A model generated the notes under the pieces. That model saw only the letters and a list, made by a program, of their open reading frames with translations, ran no database searches and was not told where the DNA came from. This document shows, piece by piece, positions 33,448 to 44,488 of a DNA stretch of 64,000 nt (its first letter is position 1; every line of letters begins with the position of its first letter). This DNA comes from Symbiodinium kawagutii. Taxonomy: Eukaryota; Sar; Dinophyceae; Suessiales; Symbiodiniaceae. The translations under genes and the position numbers were made by a program. The stretch covers positions 264,645-328,644 of the forward strand of contig VSDK01016798.1 of the NCBI GenBank assembly GCA_009767595.1, written 5' to 3'.

Positions 33448-35838
33448 GGTACCCCCCCCCCCAAGACCTACACTTTTTACAATTTTATTGGTATTCACAG
33501 TGTTTTTGGCTATTTTCCTCCTAATTTTAAACCCTTATATTTCTTCTCATTTTTAGTCCCCGTCGAAGTGGAAAGAATTTGCAATTAATTGCAATTAATT
33601 GCAAAATCTTTCGGATTGAAGATTGAAGATTCTCAGAAAAACTTCTTCAATCCAGGTCCCAGGCCTGGATTGAAGATTGAAGATTGAAGATTCTCAGAAA
33701 AACTTCTTCAATCCAGGTCCCAGGCCTGGATTGAAGATTGAAGATTGAAGATTCTCAGAAAAACTTCTTCAATCCAGGCTTGGATCCAAGGAGTTTTTCT
33801 GACCATCTTCAATCTTCAATCCAGGCTTGGATCTAAGAAGTTTTTCTGAGAATCTTCAATCTTCAATCTTCAATCCAGGCCTGGGACCTGGATTGAAGAA
33901 GTTTTTGTGAGAATCTTCAATCTTCAATCTTCAATCCAGGCCTGGGACCTGGATTGAAGAAGTTTTTCTGAGAATCTTCAATCTTCAATCTTCAATCCAG
34001 GCCTGGGACCTGGATTGAAGAAGTTTTTCTGAGAATCTTCAATCTTCAATCTTCAATCCAGGATTGGAGCACGGGATTGTTGCAATTAATTGCAATTTAG
34101 TTGGAAAAAGCGTGAGATTCAATCTTCAATCTTCAATCTTCAATCCTGGATTGAAGAAGTTTTTTTCAATCTTCAATCTTCAATCTTCAATCCTGGATTG
34201 AAGAAGTTTTCCTGAGATCTTCATTCTTCAATCTTCAATCCAGCAAACTTTGCAAAGTTTGCAAATTTTTCTGTGGCTATAGTGAGATTCATGCGGATCG
34301 CTATAAAGACAGCAAATGGGTAGTCTTTAAACAATATGCAAGTAATTTACAAGTAGCTGATGGGTAAGATATAGGTAGTGTATAGGTACTCCGTAGGTAC
34401 TATATAGCTATGACGCAGGTACTAAAAAGTAGTATTTAAGTAATGTAGATGTAGTATATTGGTAGTATATAGGTACTTTATAAGTATTACATAAGTACTA
34501 TTTAAATATTGTTTAACATTACATATCTAGTACATAGGTAGTAAGCAGGTAATACAGAAGTCTCAAAGGGATAGTATTCAGGTAGCAAATAAATTTTATA
34601 TAGGTAGTATACAAGTAGTATTTAGGTATATATGTAGTCTGCAGGCATGCAGGTAGCAAAGAAAATTTCTAATAGACAATATTTAGGTCGTTGCTAAGCA
34701 GCATATAGGTAGATATCAATATTATATCGGTAATTTCTTGGTATTATATAATTATTATTAGGCACTAGTGTGTAAGCAGTTGAGAGGTAGTATAAAGGTA
34801 TTATATAGGCGCTTTCTAGAAAGTATTGAGGTAGTGTATGGGCAATATATATAGGTAGCATATGGAAGTATATAAGTAGCATTCAGGCAGTCAAGAAGTA
34901 GTCTATAGGAAAGATATAGGTACTATGTGGGTATATAGGTCGTTGTTAGGTGCATAGGTACTACATAGGTGTTATTTAGGTAGCATATAAACTAAGGGAA
35001 TAAAATTTCAAGCAAAGAGTTATACGGTAGAATTTTTAACGTCATAATAAACAGGGTGGGATGATTTTAACTAAGGAATAACTAGTAAGTTAAGTATTAA
35101 GATGTTTTTTACCTGTCCACTGCTTGTAACTAACTCTCTATTGCCGAGTAATATTTATATACTACTAATAAAATACCTATATACTATGTCTGTACTATTT
35201 TTATTACTGCTTAACTACAACCCATACATTATTTATAAGCACTGTTCTATGTTACCTATATACCTATAAATTACCTAAATAGTACATGTATAATTCCTAT
35301 GTCCTACCTAAACACTATATTTTTCATATTTTTGTATTGCATGTTTACTACCTATGCACTACCTGTATATTGCTCGAAGACTATTTAAATGGTATCTATA
35401 AAATATCTGTATAGTACCTACATGCTACCACTATAATATATCTATACTGCTTAGATACTATTTTATAGTACTTGTGAAGTATTTATATGTAACCTATGGG
35501 GTACCTATATATTAGCTATATCTTATCTATGAACTATTTATATACTACCTGCATATTGCTTACAGACTACCCATTTGCTGCCTCTATATACTACCTCTAT
35601 GTTACTTACAAGTATTTGTATATTACCCCGTATTGAAAAAGGCCGGTCTTGAGGGTTCAAGATTCTGAGGAAAATTCTAAATCTAGGCCCTTACTGGTAC
35701 CCAGAACCCCAAGATCTAAGGGCTTGGGTTCAAGAATTTTTCCCCAGAATCTTGAATCTTGAATCCCTAGAAATTTGAAAAGTTTGTAAATTTTCCTGAA
35801 GCCACCTAAAAAAGGTAGGTCTTGGGGGGGGGGTAGCA
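33447..35838. mobile_element. Non-coding foldback/MITE-like element with inverted ends, about 2.4 kb
   Basis: The left end reads TGGTAC, then C11, then AAGACCTACACTTTTT. The right end, read on the minus strand from 35838, is TGCTAC, then C10, then AAGACCTACCTTTTTT: near-identical terminal inverted repeats of about 30 bp. Inside, 33600-34260 is a dense set of inverted repeats, 34300-34985 is rich in TAGGTAGTATATAGG-type words, and 35145-35640 carries the reverse complement (CTACCTATATACTACC). Near the right end (35650-35770) come GATTCAAGATTC modules like the GATTGAAGATTG modules on the left. No ORF over 80 codons is present. This fits a non-autonomous DNA transposon of the foldback or MITE type; the family is unknown. 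Confidence 0.75.
33610..34250. repeat. Self-complementary satellite of the ATTGAAGATTGAAG type
   Basis: About ten modules of GATTGAAGATTGAAGATTC, a CTCAGAAAAACTTCTTCAATCC segment and CAGGCCTG or CAGGTCCCAGG links. To about 33785 they run in one orientation; from about 33790 the reverse complement predominates (CTTCAATCTTCAATCCAGG). The repeat length is about 61 bp. Each module can fold on itself and the two halves can fold on each other. Confidence 0.85.
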
Positions 35839-36854
35839 TATATATATATAAATATACATGTACTGACCTTGTTTTTGTTTTTTTCATGTGCTTCTGTCGT
35901 TGGTCATGCTAAATGTGTCAACAGCATTTGACCACTTGTTCTTGTCCTCACGGGGACTTCAAAGTCGGAACTGCACCTTTCGCTGCTGTTTGCTGCTGAC
36001 TCTTCATGGTGGACAGTTTCTGGACTGCTGCAATCCTGAAACTGTATGACTTGTTTTGGTCATCTTTGGTCCTTGGCACACAGGGTCCCCGTTTGGATCT
36101 CAATATCTTCAAGAAGTCTTCAAGTCTCAATCGCCTTTCCCAGCGCGTATTTTCGGTGCGTAGATTGCATTCCTTTGTTTAGCCGGGGGGTTGAGATGGT
36201 TGGTTTATTGAAAGTGTTTTGAAGAAAGTAGTACACGTTGAACTTGAACATCAGCTCCAGACTTTTTCCATTTCCCACCCTGCCGATTTGTTGGAATTTT
36301 TGAAGCTGAGGCCATCCAAGGCCAACCGTGAAATTTTCAGCAGTTGACAAGTGACCTGCCAGCCTTCCTGTTGACTTTGTCGGTTTGTTGTCTTTCCATC
36401 GCATGCCTTTTGAAGCTATTCCCAAGCCTACTTTTTTTGATGTGTTCCAATCATTTCCAATCTTCTTATACATGATATTCATGTATATGGTAATTTGTGT
36501 CAGTTTTTGCTGAATTGTAAATTTGCTTCCGATCGGTGTGGTTTGTTGCATGTTCCTACATGTTCCTTAGTTATTTGCCTTCTCTTCTTGGCTTCACAGA
36601 ACTTCTGTTACCTTTTCCTTGGTTTTTCCTCTTGTTGTATTGTTCTGGAGTTTGTTTCGTTATCTATTTTTCCCTTAGACAAGAAAACATGAACAAGTTT
36701 CATAAGTTTATTTTCATATAACTTGGTATAAGATTATTCTTATTTGAGTATTTAGCTATATATATATTTGATTATTCATACTTATTGATTTAATTGTCTT
36801 CAATTTCTTTGAATATTATTCATTTCTTATTTGTTTTTTGTTTTTCTTTTTCAG
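35839..36854. other. Flank of the inverted-repeat element with two-strand open frames
   Basis: Begins with the right (TA)n flank. At 36006-36182 a plus frame of 58 codons (FWTAAILKLYDLFWSSLVLG near its start) is open, and the minus strand is open over 35948-36130 (LEDFLKILRSKRGPCVP) and 36120-36551. I recall similar plus-strand text from dinoflagellate repeats but cannot confirm it, so no gene is called. AT-rich from 36720 on. Confidence 0.3.
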
Positions 36855-36971
36855 CTTTCAGGAGTGGAATTGCTTCCGGGCCTTGCAGCAGCTGCGCGAG
36901 CCCTTGCGGAGCAGTTCAATGGGAGCTTCAGCGCATCTTGGCACATCGCATGTGTCAGCAGAAGTCAATGA
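36855..36971 (+). CDS. Exon candidate with faint dynein-light-chain-like pattern
   Basis: Preceded by TTTTTCTTTTTCAG, a strong acceptor. The frame reads LSGVELLPGLAAAARALAEQ, continues with FNGSFSASWHIACVSR and ends at a stop at 36969. The pattern (helix, F-x-x-x-aromatic, S-W-H-x-x-V-x-R) recalls the LC8 dynein light chain segment around its WHC-V-GR motif, but the alignment is short. A second frame through the same bases is also open, so the assignment is weak. Confidence 0.3.
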   Translation, partial: LSGVELLPGLAAAARALAEQFNGSFSASWHIACVSRSQ

Positions 36972-38263
36972 AGAGTTCTGACCAAAATGTTCAGAAGTAG
37001 ATTCAAACTGATTCAAATAGATCGATAATGAATATGTTCAAATGCTGCATGCCTATCCCTTTCGAATCCTAAGGAGACTCGAACGCCTGTAGAAATTATC
37101 GAGGGGGATATGGAGAAGGCGAGGACACAGCAACTTTTCACACGAGATTCAAATTTTGCAACACATACACTACACTACTGCGGAGTACTACTGCATAGTA
37201 CATTACGGTACATTACACTATAGACAATACTGCATAGACCTGCATAGTACATTACAGTACTGCATAGTACATGACTTCTACGCAGATTGCAGCTGAAACT
37301 TTGGTGTGCTCGAAGCTGGTCGTTTCAGCAGTAATTTTCACGCTTGGATTGTATTACTTGGTCCCGCACTCTTGATTGAACATGTTACATGGCATGACCT
37401 CATTGTTTTTGCCTATCCACACTTGAACTGCAAGTTTGCCAAGAATGAATCATGTGCATTAATTTGCACTGCTGCTTGTCGCATGACTTTGTTCCCCCTT
37501 TTGCGCGTGTGTTGTTGTGCTGAGTGCTTCTCACAGCGTCATGAAATGAGTGGAATTGTTCTCACTTTGTTTGATGTTTATGCCAGGTTTGGCCACTTTG
37601 TGTACTGATAGGATTTGGTAAGCTATTTTTGCTCTGCAAAGCGAAAATTGGCTAAATGCATCTTCATGGCTGCGGCTAAAAAAAAGCAGCAGGTGATCAT
37701 ACCCTGATATCCCCGACACCAAAATGCAGTTGATCCAGAACGATCCATACCTTTGATCCACTGAACGGTCCATACCCGTTGTTTGAGCCATAGCCTCAAT
37801 GAATCCAAATGATCAAGCACACAGGAAAATGTGTGTAGATGTTTTTGAAAGGGCAAGATTCCAAGCCACGACAAAAATGTTTGGCCGACTGGTTGTTTTG
37901 GGTTGTACTGCTTGACATATGGTGGCATGTTTTCTCGGATCAAATATGTATTATATATACTTTTTGCATACACATTCAAAGATATACAACACATGTTGTA
38001 CATGCACGAAGGAATGTTCAGTTTCCTGCCAATAATGCGATCGGCATACTCTTGATTGCTCAAACATTGGATCCATTCATAGTTTTCCAAACTCCACACA
38101 TCGGCAGCCAAGTCAAAAGTGCAATTTGCAAGGCAGAGTTGACATGCATCGACCAGACAAAAGTTATGATTTTTTGGCGCTGGTGTCCATACCAAGCCTG
38201 TCCCCTAAGAATCCTGCACTGAAAAGCTCATCTCCACTGTAACCCCCGCCACCCCGAACTAGT
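36972..38263. other. Unassigned stretch with a TACATTAC-type repeat
   Basis: At 37160-37272 the words ACTGCATAGTACATTAC recur four times, imperfectly. Otherwise no gene is recognised; the plus frame 37306-37608 is Cys-rich but unsupported. Confidence 0.45.
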
Positions 38264-38465
38264 ATGTATATGTTTATTTATTATATATATATATATATTC
38301 ATTCATTGATACATATACATATATATATATATTGTATATATATTCATGCATATATATATACATATTTATGTAGATTTATATATTTATTTATTTATTCATT
38401 TGTTAATTTATATTTATATACATATATATTTATTCATTTATTTATTTATTCATTTATTCATGTAT

Positions 38466-38499
<34 letters not shown>

Positions 38500-38500
38500 C
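38264..38500. repeat. Compound microsatellite (TA)n, (TTTA)n, (TTAG)n
   Basis: TA runs to about 38430, then ATTT/ATTC tetramers, then eight perfect TTAG units at about 38467-38498. The Tyr/Ile-rich frame through it is a by-product. Confidence 0.9.
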
Positions 38501-38788
38501 TGATTCGGGGTGCAAGGGGCCATGACATGAAGGTCATGTGTGCAAGTCGACAGACCGGGCCCAACCGCCCAAAATTCATAAGTTTTCTTCCTGTCGGAGT
38601 ATGTTGACATGTTCACACTTCACCTAAGTTGTGATTGACGCGCTGGCATCCTGGTAAGGTTTCTTTGGACGGTGCAAACGTGGTTCTCCTGAACGCAGGG
38701 AGCTGGAAAGAGCCCGGTTTCCCTGCGATTTCCAGCTTTTCGAAAGCAGATCCCTGCCACTGAAGGCTTTGTAATATGACTTTTATAT
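38501..38788. other. Spacer
   Basis: No gene seen. Confidence 0.5.
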
Positions 38789-39070
38789 ATGGCAGAATTT
38801 GTTGCAAACTGCAACTGCAATGGCTTTCAGGCCATCATTGTCGAGACTGCGTTCCAAGTTGTCACAGGCTGTCAGATGTCAGATTTCTGGTGGCACCTTG
38901 CAGCATTTTGCATCGAGACACAGCGCAGGTGTTGCCTCATGGATGCGTCGTTGTCACCATTCGGTACCCGTTGGCAAAGGCCTTTCACCGAGATTTTGAT
39001 TTGCACAGCTCACGGGTCTGGGTTACACGTCAATGACCCAAAGCAGATGATTCATGCTTGGGAGCGTTAA
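38789..39070 (+). CDS. Hypothetical 93-codon ORF
   Basis: ATG-initiated frame with natural composition (MAEFVANCNCNGFQAIIVET at its start; DFWWHLAAFCIETQRR; ends KQMIHAWER). No family recognised, no splice signals tested. Two other plus frames are open over part of it, so it may be non-coding. Confidence 0.25.
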   Translation: MAEFVANCNCNGFQAIIVETAFQVVTGCQMSDFWWHLAAFCIETQRRCCLMDASLSPFGTRWQRPFTEILICTAHGSGLHVNDPKQMIHAWER

Positions 39071-39186
39071 AATGTTGTAAATGAGTTTATGTCTATTAAA
39101 TTATATTGATTATATGTGCAAAGGTCAAAACACGCATAATGGAGTTGTTGATTACAGTCGCCGTGGATATGTAAAAAGTAAGATTA

Positions 39187-39219
39187 CTGTGTGTAGCGAT
39201 GGGGACCCTCGGTAGCGAT
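39187..39219. repeat. Direct repeat copy 1 (GTGTGTAGCGATGGGG)
   Basis: Thirty-three bases, CTGTGTGTAGCGATGGGG plus A, CCCTCGG and TAGCGAT. It matches the copy at 40160 with two differences (A to G and T to A). The unit itself contains AGCGAT twice. Confidence 0.8.
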
Positions 39220-40159
39220 ACCCCTTTCTATAATGTAAAGTTATGGACATATATTTTACATATACGCTTCTTTATAGAATTTTGTTTAAAAGGCATGGCA
39301 ATCATTTTGTCTAGAATTTAGGTGTGTTAATGCAGCCTCGCTCGCAAGCTGGGCATTGGCAGCGGACCTGCGTAGAAAGTCCCAGAAGACTAAGAGGCTA
39401 GATCAACACTTCAAGTCATTCGGGTCCGAAGAGAAAATGCTTAAAGATCACTTGCTGTCAGATCCCCGCACATTGCCTGTGCAAAGGATTTGACCACACA
39501 TGCAAGTCCACCCTAATCAAGGCAGTTGTAGACCATACACCCCGAGCTTGACCTGGCAACAGCAGAGTAATGAGAATCCACATTGAAAAAGTACAGGAAC
39601 ACCTTTGCCAGGAATTGGACAGGGAGCGATGCCCAAATGCGCTCAGAACGCCCAATCCCCCTCGACCCTGCAATTTGTTCACGGCTTCTTGTAGCGTTCT
39701 GAAAGAAAATGCAGAGCTTGCAGCAGATCTATGATTCACCCGGACCCATGCCGCGTGCAAGAGGACCGACCAGTCTCAAAGCTAGCCCAGTGTCCTGCAA
39801 GAAGTCGGTTTGATTCTGCTTCGAGTTTTTCTTTGCTCGCAACTTGCGAGAGCAAGTAATGTGCTGCCGCTACGGTATCAAACCGAACCCGGCCACACGC
39901 CCACTGCATGGCAAGAGGGTTGGCTGATACAGTTGCTGTAGCTTTCTGTTTGCCATTGTCAACTCCGTTCGGGGATGCTAAGGAAACCTCAGCTTTCTGC
40001 TTCTTTTTCTCGAGTGAAATGTGAGTTCACACACGAGTCCATGCATGCATCATCGCGGGGCGGGAGGCGGCGTCCGCAATAGGTTTATATAGTAAAATTA
40101 CACAGCCCGGTCCAAGCTGATGGCAGCCGACCTTGGTTTTGTCAATTTTTTAAGTTTCC
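39220..40159. other. Sequence between the direct repeats
   Basis: 940 bases flanked by two 33-bp direct repeats. No ORF of note; the minus frame 39458-39760 is unsupported. GC-richer than its surroundings at 39340-39960. Confidence 0.4.
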
Positions 40160-40192
40160 CTGTGTGTAGCGATGGGGGCCCTCGGAAGCGAT
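40160..40192. repeat. Direct repeat copy 2 (GTGTGTAGCGATGGGG)
   Basis: Second copy of the 39187 repeat in the same orientation, 973 bp away. Confidence 0.8.
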
Positions 40193-43100
40193 GCCATGAC
40201 CATGAAACTAACAATGAGTTTGACCGTCGCAAATATAAATGATATTGAATGATGCATGATTATTCAAGTTATTTTCGATGTGCTTTTGATTCACTATTAT
40301 TTCTACGTGTTTGATGTCTAATTCAAAGTATATATAATGTTGATTGTTGTTCGCTTAAACATAGATCTTATCTTGATCGTATATTCGTTCATGTTTCTGT
40401 AGGACAGCTCTGAGCTGGCGTGTGTTGAATCGTCTGGTTCTGGTGATGGGTGGCTTGCAGCGAAGGAGGATTTGAGGGTTGTTGAGATGTTCATTTTAGG
40501 CATTCGAGCAGGCCAATAAGCTTGGGATGAACTGTAAAGGAGAATGGCAAACTGAATCTGCAAAAAAGTTTCCAACTGGCTGCTGATTTTGCATGACATC
40601 TTATAAACCAACCCCAACCAACGCTTGCACATACTACCTACACTGAACGTCAGATCATGTCAGGCTGGAATGGGAAGTCTGGAACCGGTGGAGGCTGGCC
40701 GTTCTGAGCAGTGCAATTCGCTGCAGTTTTTGGAATTTGGATATGTTTGTTGCACAAAACCATGGTTCCAATTGTGCACGACGCTGGCACAACACACAGA
40801 TGCAGTCATCTGCATGTAGCTCTCCCAATCAACAATTGGAGGCATATGCTGTGTGGATACATAGAACGTGTCCATGTGTTAACAATATATGTATATTCTA
40901 CAGAGGCACACAACTAGGTAAAGACATGCAAGTAAATAAATCAAGATACCCACTTCATCATAGTTCATATTTGGCAATTGTCTACCTCTTTTTGCCTCTG
41001 CAGCTAGGCTCCTCCTTTGGCCTTTTGAAGATTGTGATCAATTTAGCACTTACATTACCCACCGCTGTGGCAGTGCACGCAGTGCACAACACAAGAAAGG
41101 ATTGAGTAGAAAGCGCATTGAACAATCATATAATACAACAGCAGTGGTGCTTTGCGTCGTATCCGGTATTTTGAGTTTTGTCCACAAATCTGGAAACACT
41201 ACTGGAAGTGCATCGAGATCATGCATTCTTTTTTGCAGATCTGACTTGTGCTTTGCTTTCGGGATGCTTTGACGCATTTACAGATAGATTTAGGTGTATC
41301 CGATTTCGATCCCTTGGTTGCAGTGTTCATCTAGCAATATATTTACACCTATATATATATACATTATGTACAGACGTACTGTGTCACTCTTGCATTTGAT
41401 TCACATGTTGTTGTATTAAGGTAATGTCACGTGGATTTTTCTGTGGCGAATTCATACCATCATTTTTGTCATGCTAAACAGCCATGTTGGCAACAGAAAT
41501 AGTTGTTTTATGTCTTTTTTCGTATTGGACAGCAGATATATCAAGAGATATGCTGGTTCGTGTTGTATTATTTCTCCTAGGCGTGGCAGGGCCAGCCTTG
41601 CAGTGCAGTCTTTGTTCCAGGATCTTTGGTTGCCCATGTCATGGGGAGAGGCGCTGATGATCTTTGCAGCATTGTCCAGCTTTGAGAATTGATTTCGTTC
41701 CACGGTTCCACGGTTCCACGTTCAGTTCGCAATGGAATTTGATAGGAAGCGAAACACATCGCAGCTGATCGCAGCTGTGCATCCTGTTTTGATATACATT
41801 TTTCCAAGCTGTGGCAGCTCGTCCGTTCAAAGTTCCATGGCTATGGCTGATGTTTGCACGAAAGTCGGCTTCTGACCAAGTGCTGCGAGGCACGCGTTTA
41901 CCTGGCACAGCAGCGAGTACACGAGGTCTGTCCTTGGTTGTGGTTGTTCGGCTTTATGCTTTGCCTGATTGAAGAGGCCAAGCTTTCCTCTCTGAATCTC
42001 AATGAGATGGACTAATTCATCGCAAAAGAACAGGTGGCGAGGCTCGGCTGTGTCTCTCATCCAAAGTGGGGGAGAGGTGCAGATTTAAGCGGGCCGATAG
42101 AATGCCGCTGCTATTTCTCAAAATTGTTTGCTTTGCACATACCACATGCGCGGACATGTACAAAGACAGGATCCAAAGCAATGATCCTGGAACCAAGCCA
42201 TGTGGACATGTGAAATGCTAAACTTGTAGCAGAGTTGCATAATGTTAAACAATGTTATATAGTATTTATATATGGTTATATTATCATGTTCATATATCGT
42301 TCATACATAGTTCTTGTTATTATGTGAGCATCCCAGGCCTCACTGCATGTGTTCTGCGAGATAACAAGTTTCAGAGTTCCTGGGAGCTCCGATCAGTTGC
42401 CTTCACCCTGTGCCACTTTGCAACTGCGACTTTTCGTTGCAACTCTTGAAGCCTTCGCCTTCAACGGCCTTCAAGTATGCAGTTTTCCGACATTTGCCGT
42501 ATTTTTCTTAGAAAGCTTCAGCAAGATATCAGATGAGACCAGCACTTCCTCATGATTTGAGGTCTTAGGTGTCTTTTGTATTTTGAGTGTTCAGATTTTA
42601 GCCTTGAATTGACGAGAGGACCATGAAATAAAACGCAAGAAAATAGATAAAAGTCAAAATAAAGAACAAAATCTGATTGGAAAGATTTTTTTAAAAATGC
42701 AATAAGATTACACAATCGAATTTCAAATAATTCCACTATTTGGTGTTTGCGAAGTACAGTTTCTTGAAGCCATGGCGCTACAGCGTATGGAACGCCACCA
42801 ACAGATTCCAGTCAAGGCGCAAAGCACCGGTGCTTCCAAGCAATGATCACGGGAAGCAGCATGAAGCAGCTATAGCATGCTACAGTAGCTTGTTTGATTT
42901 GATTTTGAAAATGTGTGTTTCTTATGGTTAACTTTCATGTATCTTTACTTCTTTGAGATGTCCTAATTCATCAAGAAGTCCTTCATTCATCAAGCCCATT
43001 TCGAGGGTTTGAAACGGGCAAAGAATGCTGAGTCTCCAATGCTTCCAAAGCTTTGCTGAAGCCATGACATGCCAGAGCTCATTGCACCTCTAAATAAGAG

Positions 43101-44440
43101 GACTTGACCACTAAGCATGGAATAAAAGGCATCCAAACATGCACAGAAATAAACAAAAATGCAAAGTGCATCTCCAGGTCATCATTGCGAAGCTACATGG
43201 TCTTCGTGTTGGTCACTCACCGAGATAAAATTAAAGCCATTAACATATTAAAAAGAGTAGAAAGAGTCGTATATAAAGCCATGTAAAGAGTAGAAAGAGT
43301 CGTCCAGAGTCGCATTGGCAGGTCACAGCATTTCGTCAATTTGCCTCAAACCTCGCGACCCAGTTGCTGGAGCAGCATGCTGGCTGCACTCATTTCATCC
43401 TTCTTTGTTCTCCCATCTCGCATATTTAAGATCTTACTAGTCTTAATCTCACAAATGCAAGATCTTACTAGTCTTTCTGTGTGCAATCTTGATTCGATTT
43501 TACCATGATCCGTGTTTTTGAAGATGCTCGAGAGTTCCGTGATGGCCCGAGTTAACGGGTCTGGAACACGCATTGCCACGATTCCATTTGTTTGCTTGGT
43601 CTCCCATCGGAGACAGCACAGCCCTAATTTGCACAAGGCTGTGTGTTGAGTTTGAGCGGGAGGCAGATTGGCCGACTTTGTCTGACGATCAAAACATGTT
43701 TGAAATTGTGCAAAGAAGCTGAACTCAAACGATGACATGTGCATTTGATTTCTGATTTCGCATTTCAACAGCATTTTCCTGCGACAAATGTGCACCATGA
43801 CCAGCTTTTAAAGCGCTGTCCACAATTGGTGAAACGCTGGAAGGTGAGCACACTCACCGAGGACCTCACAAGCGTTGCATTGTGTGCTGGCGTTACAAAT
43901 ACAAATGAAACACATTGAAACACACTTATAAGTTTTTATAAGTTGATTGAAATGATTTTTTCGGACTTCATTGGTGTTCATTCAATTGTTAAAGTTGTTT
44001 GACTCTGACTCGTTGGATAGCTCCAAGACGAGCACCGGATGGAGGATTGCGAGGGAAGCTATCTGAGAGTTGCACGGACAAAGTTTTAGAGGAGAACGCT
44101 TGACAAAAAAATATGCAAGAAGTCTACATTCTAACAGCATGGAACCACTGTGAGATTAACGGAGAATCATAGAAAAACCTTGCTAAATCTACATGTTCCA
44201 ACCATTCGACTGTATGTGTGATTCGAGGTGAGTTTCAGCCCGATCAAATGTCTCTATCAGAGCTGGCCCTTCTAGATATATAGATATTACATGATATTAC
44301 ATGACCTTATATCAACATGACATTACCATACATTAATAGCGCTGAGCGGGCTGAGCACCCTCAGTGGCGGGATCTCATTCGCTGTGGCTTTGCAAAGCCC
44401 CAAAGCGCCAATCGAATCCAAAACAGTCACTGCCTTCACA
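40193..44440. other. Long unassigned stretch
   Basis: No gene recognised on either strand. Minor repeats: AAAGAGTAGAAAGAGTCGT at about 43252 and 43287, and AGATCTTACTAGTCTT at about 43431 and 43462. The minus frames at 41639-41908 and 43346-43798 have mixed composition and no splice support. Confidence 0.4.
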
Positions 44441-44488
44441 TCCTTAGCCACCTCCTTAGCCACCTCCTTAGCCACCTCCTTAGCCACC
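44441..44488. repeat. 12-bp minisatellite (TCCTTAGCCACC)4
   Basis: Four perfect units. Open in all plus frames; one gives a repeated LLSH, another SLAT. Confidence 0.95.

Noticed and set aside
39780..39910. Possible tRNA-like segment
   Set aside because: GGTTTGATTC and the reverse-strand GGTTCGG do not fit a B box, and no cloverleaf arms could be paired.
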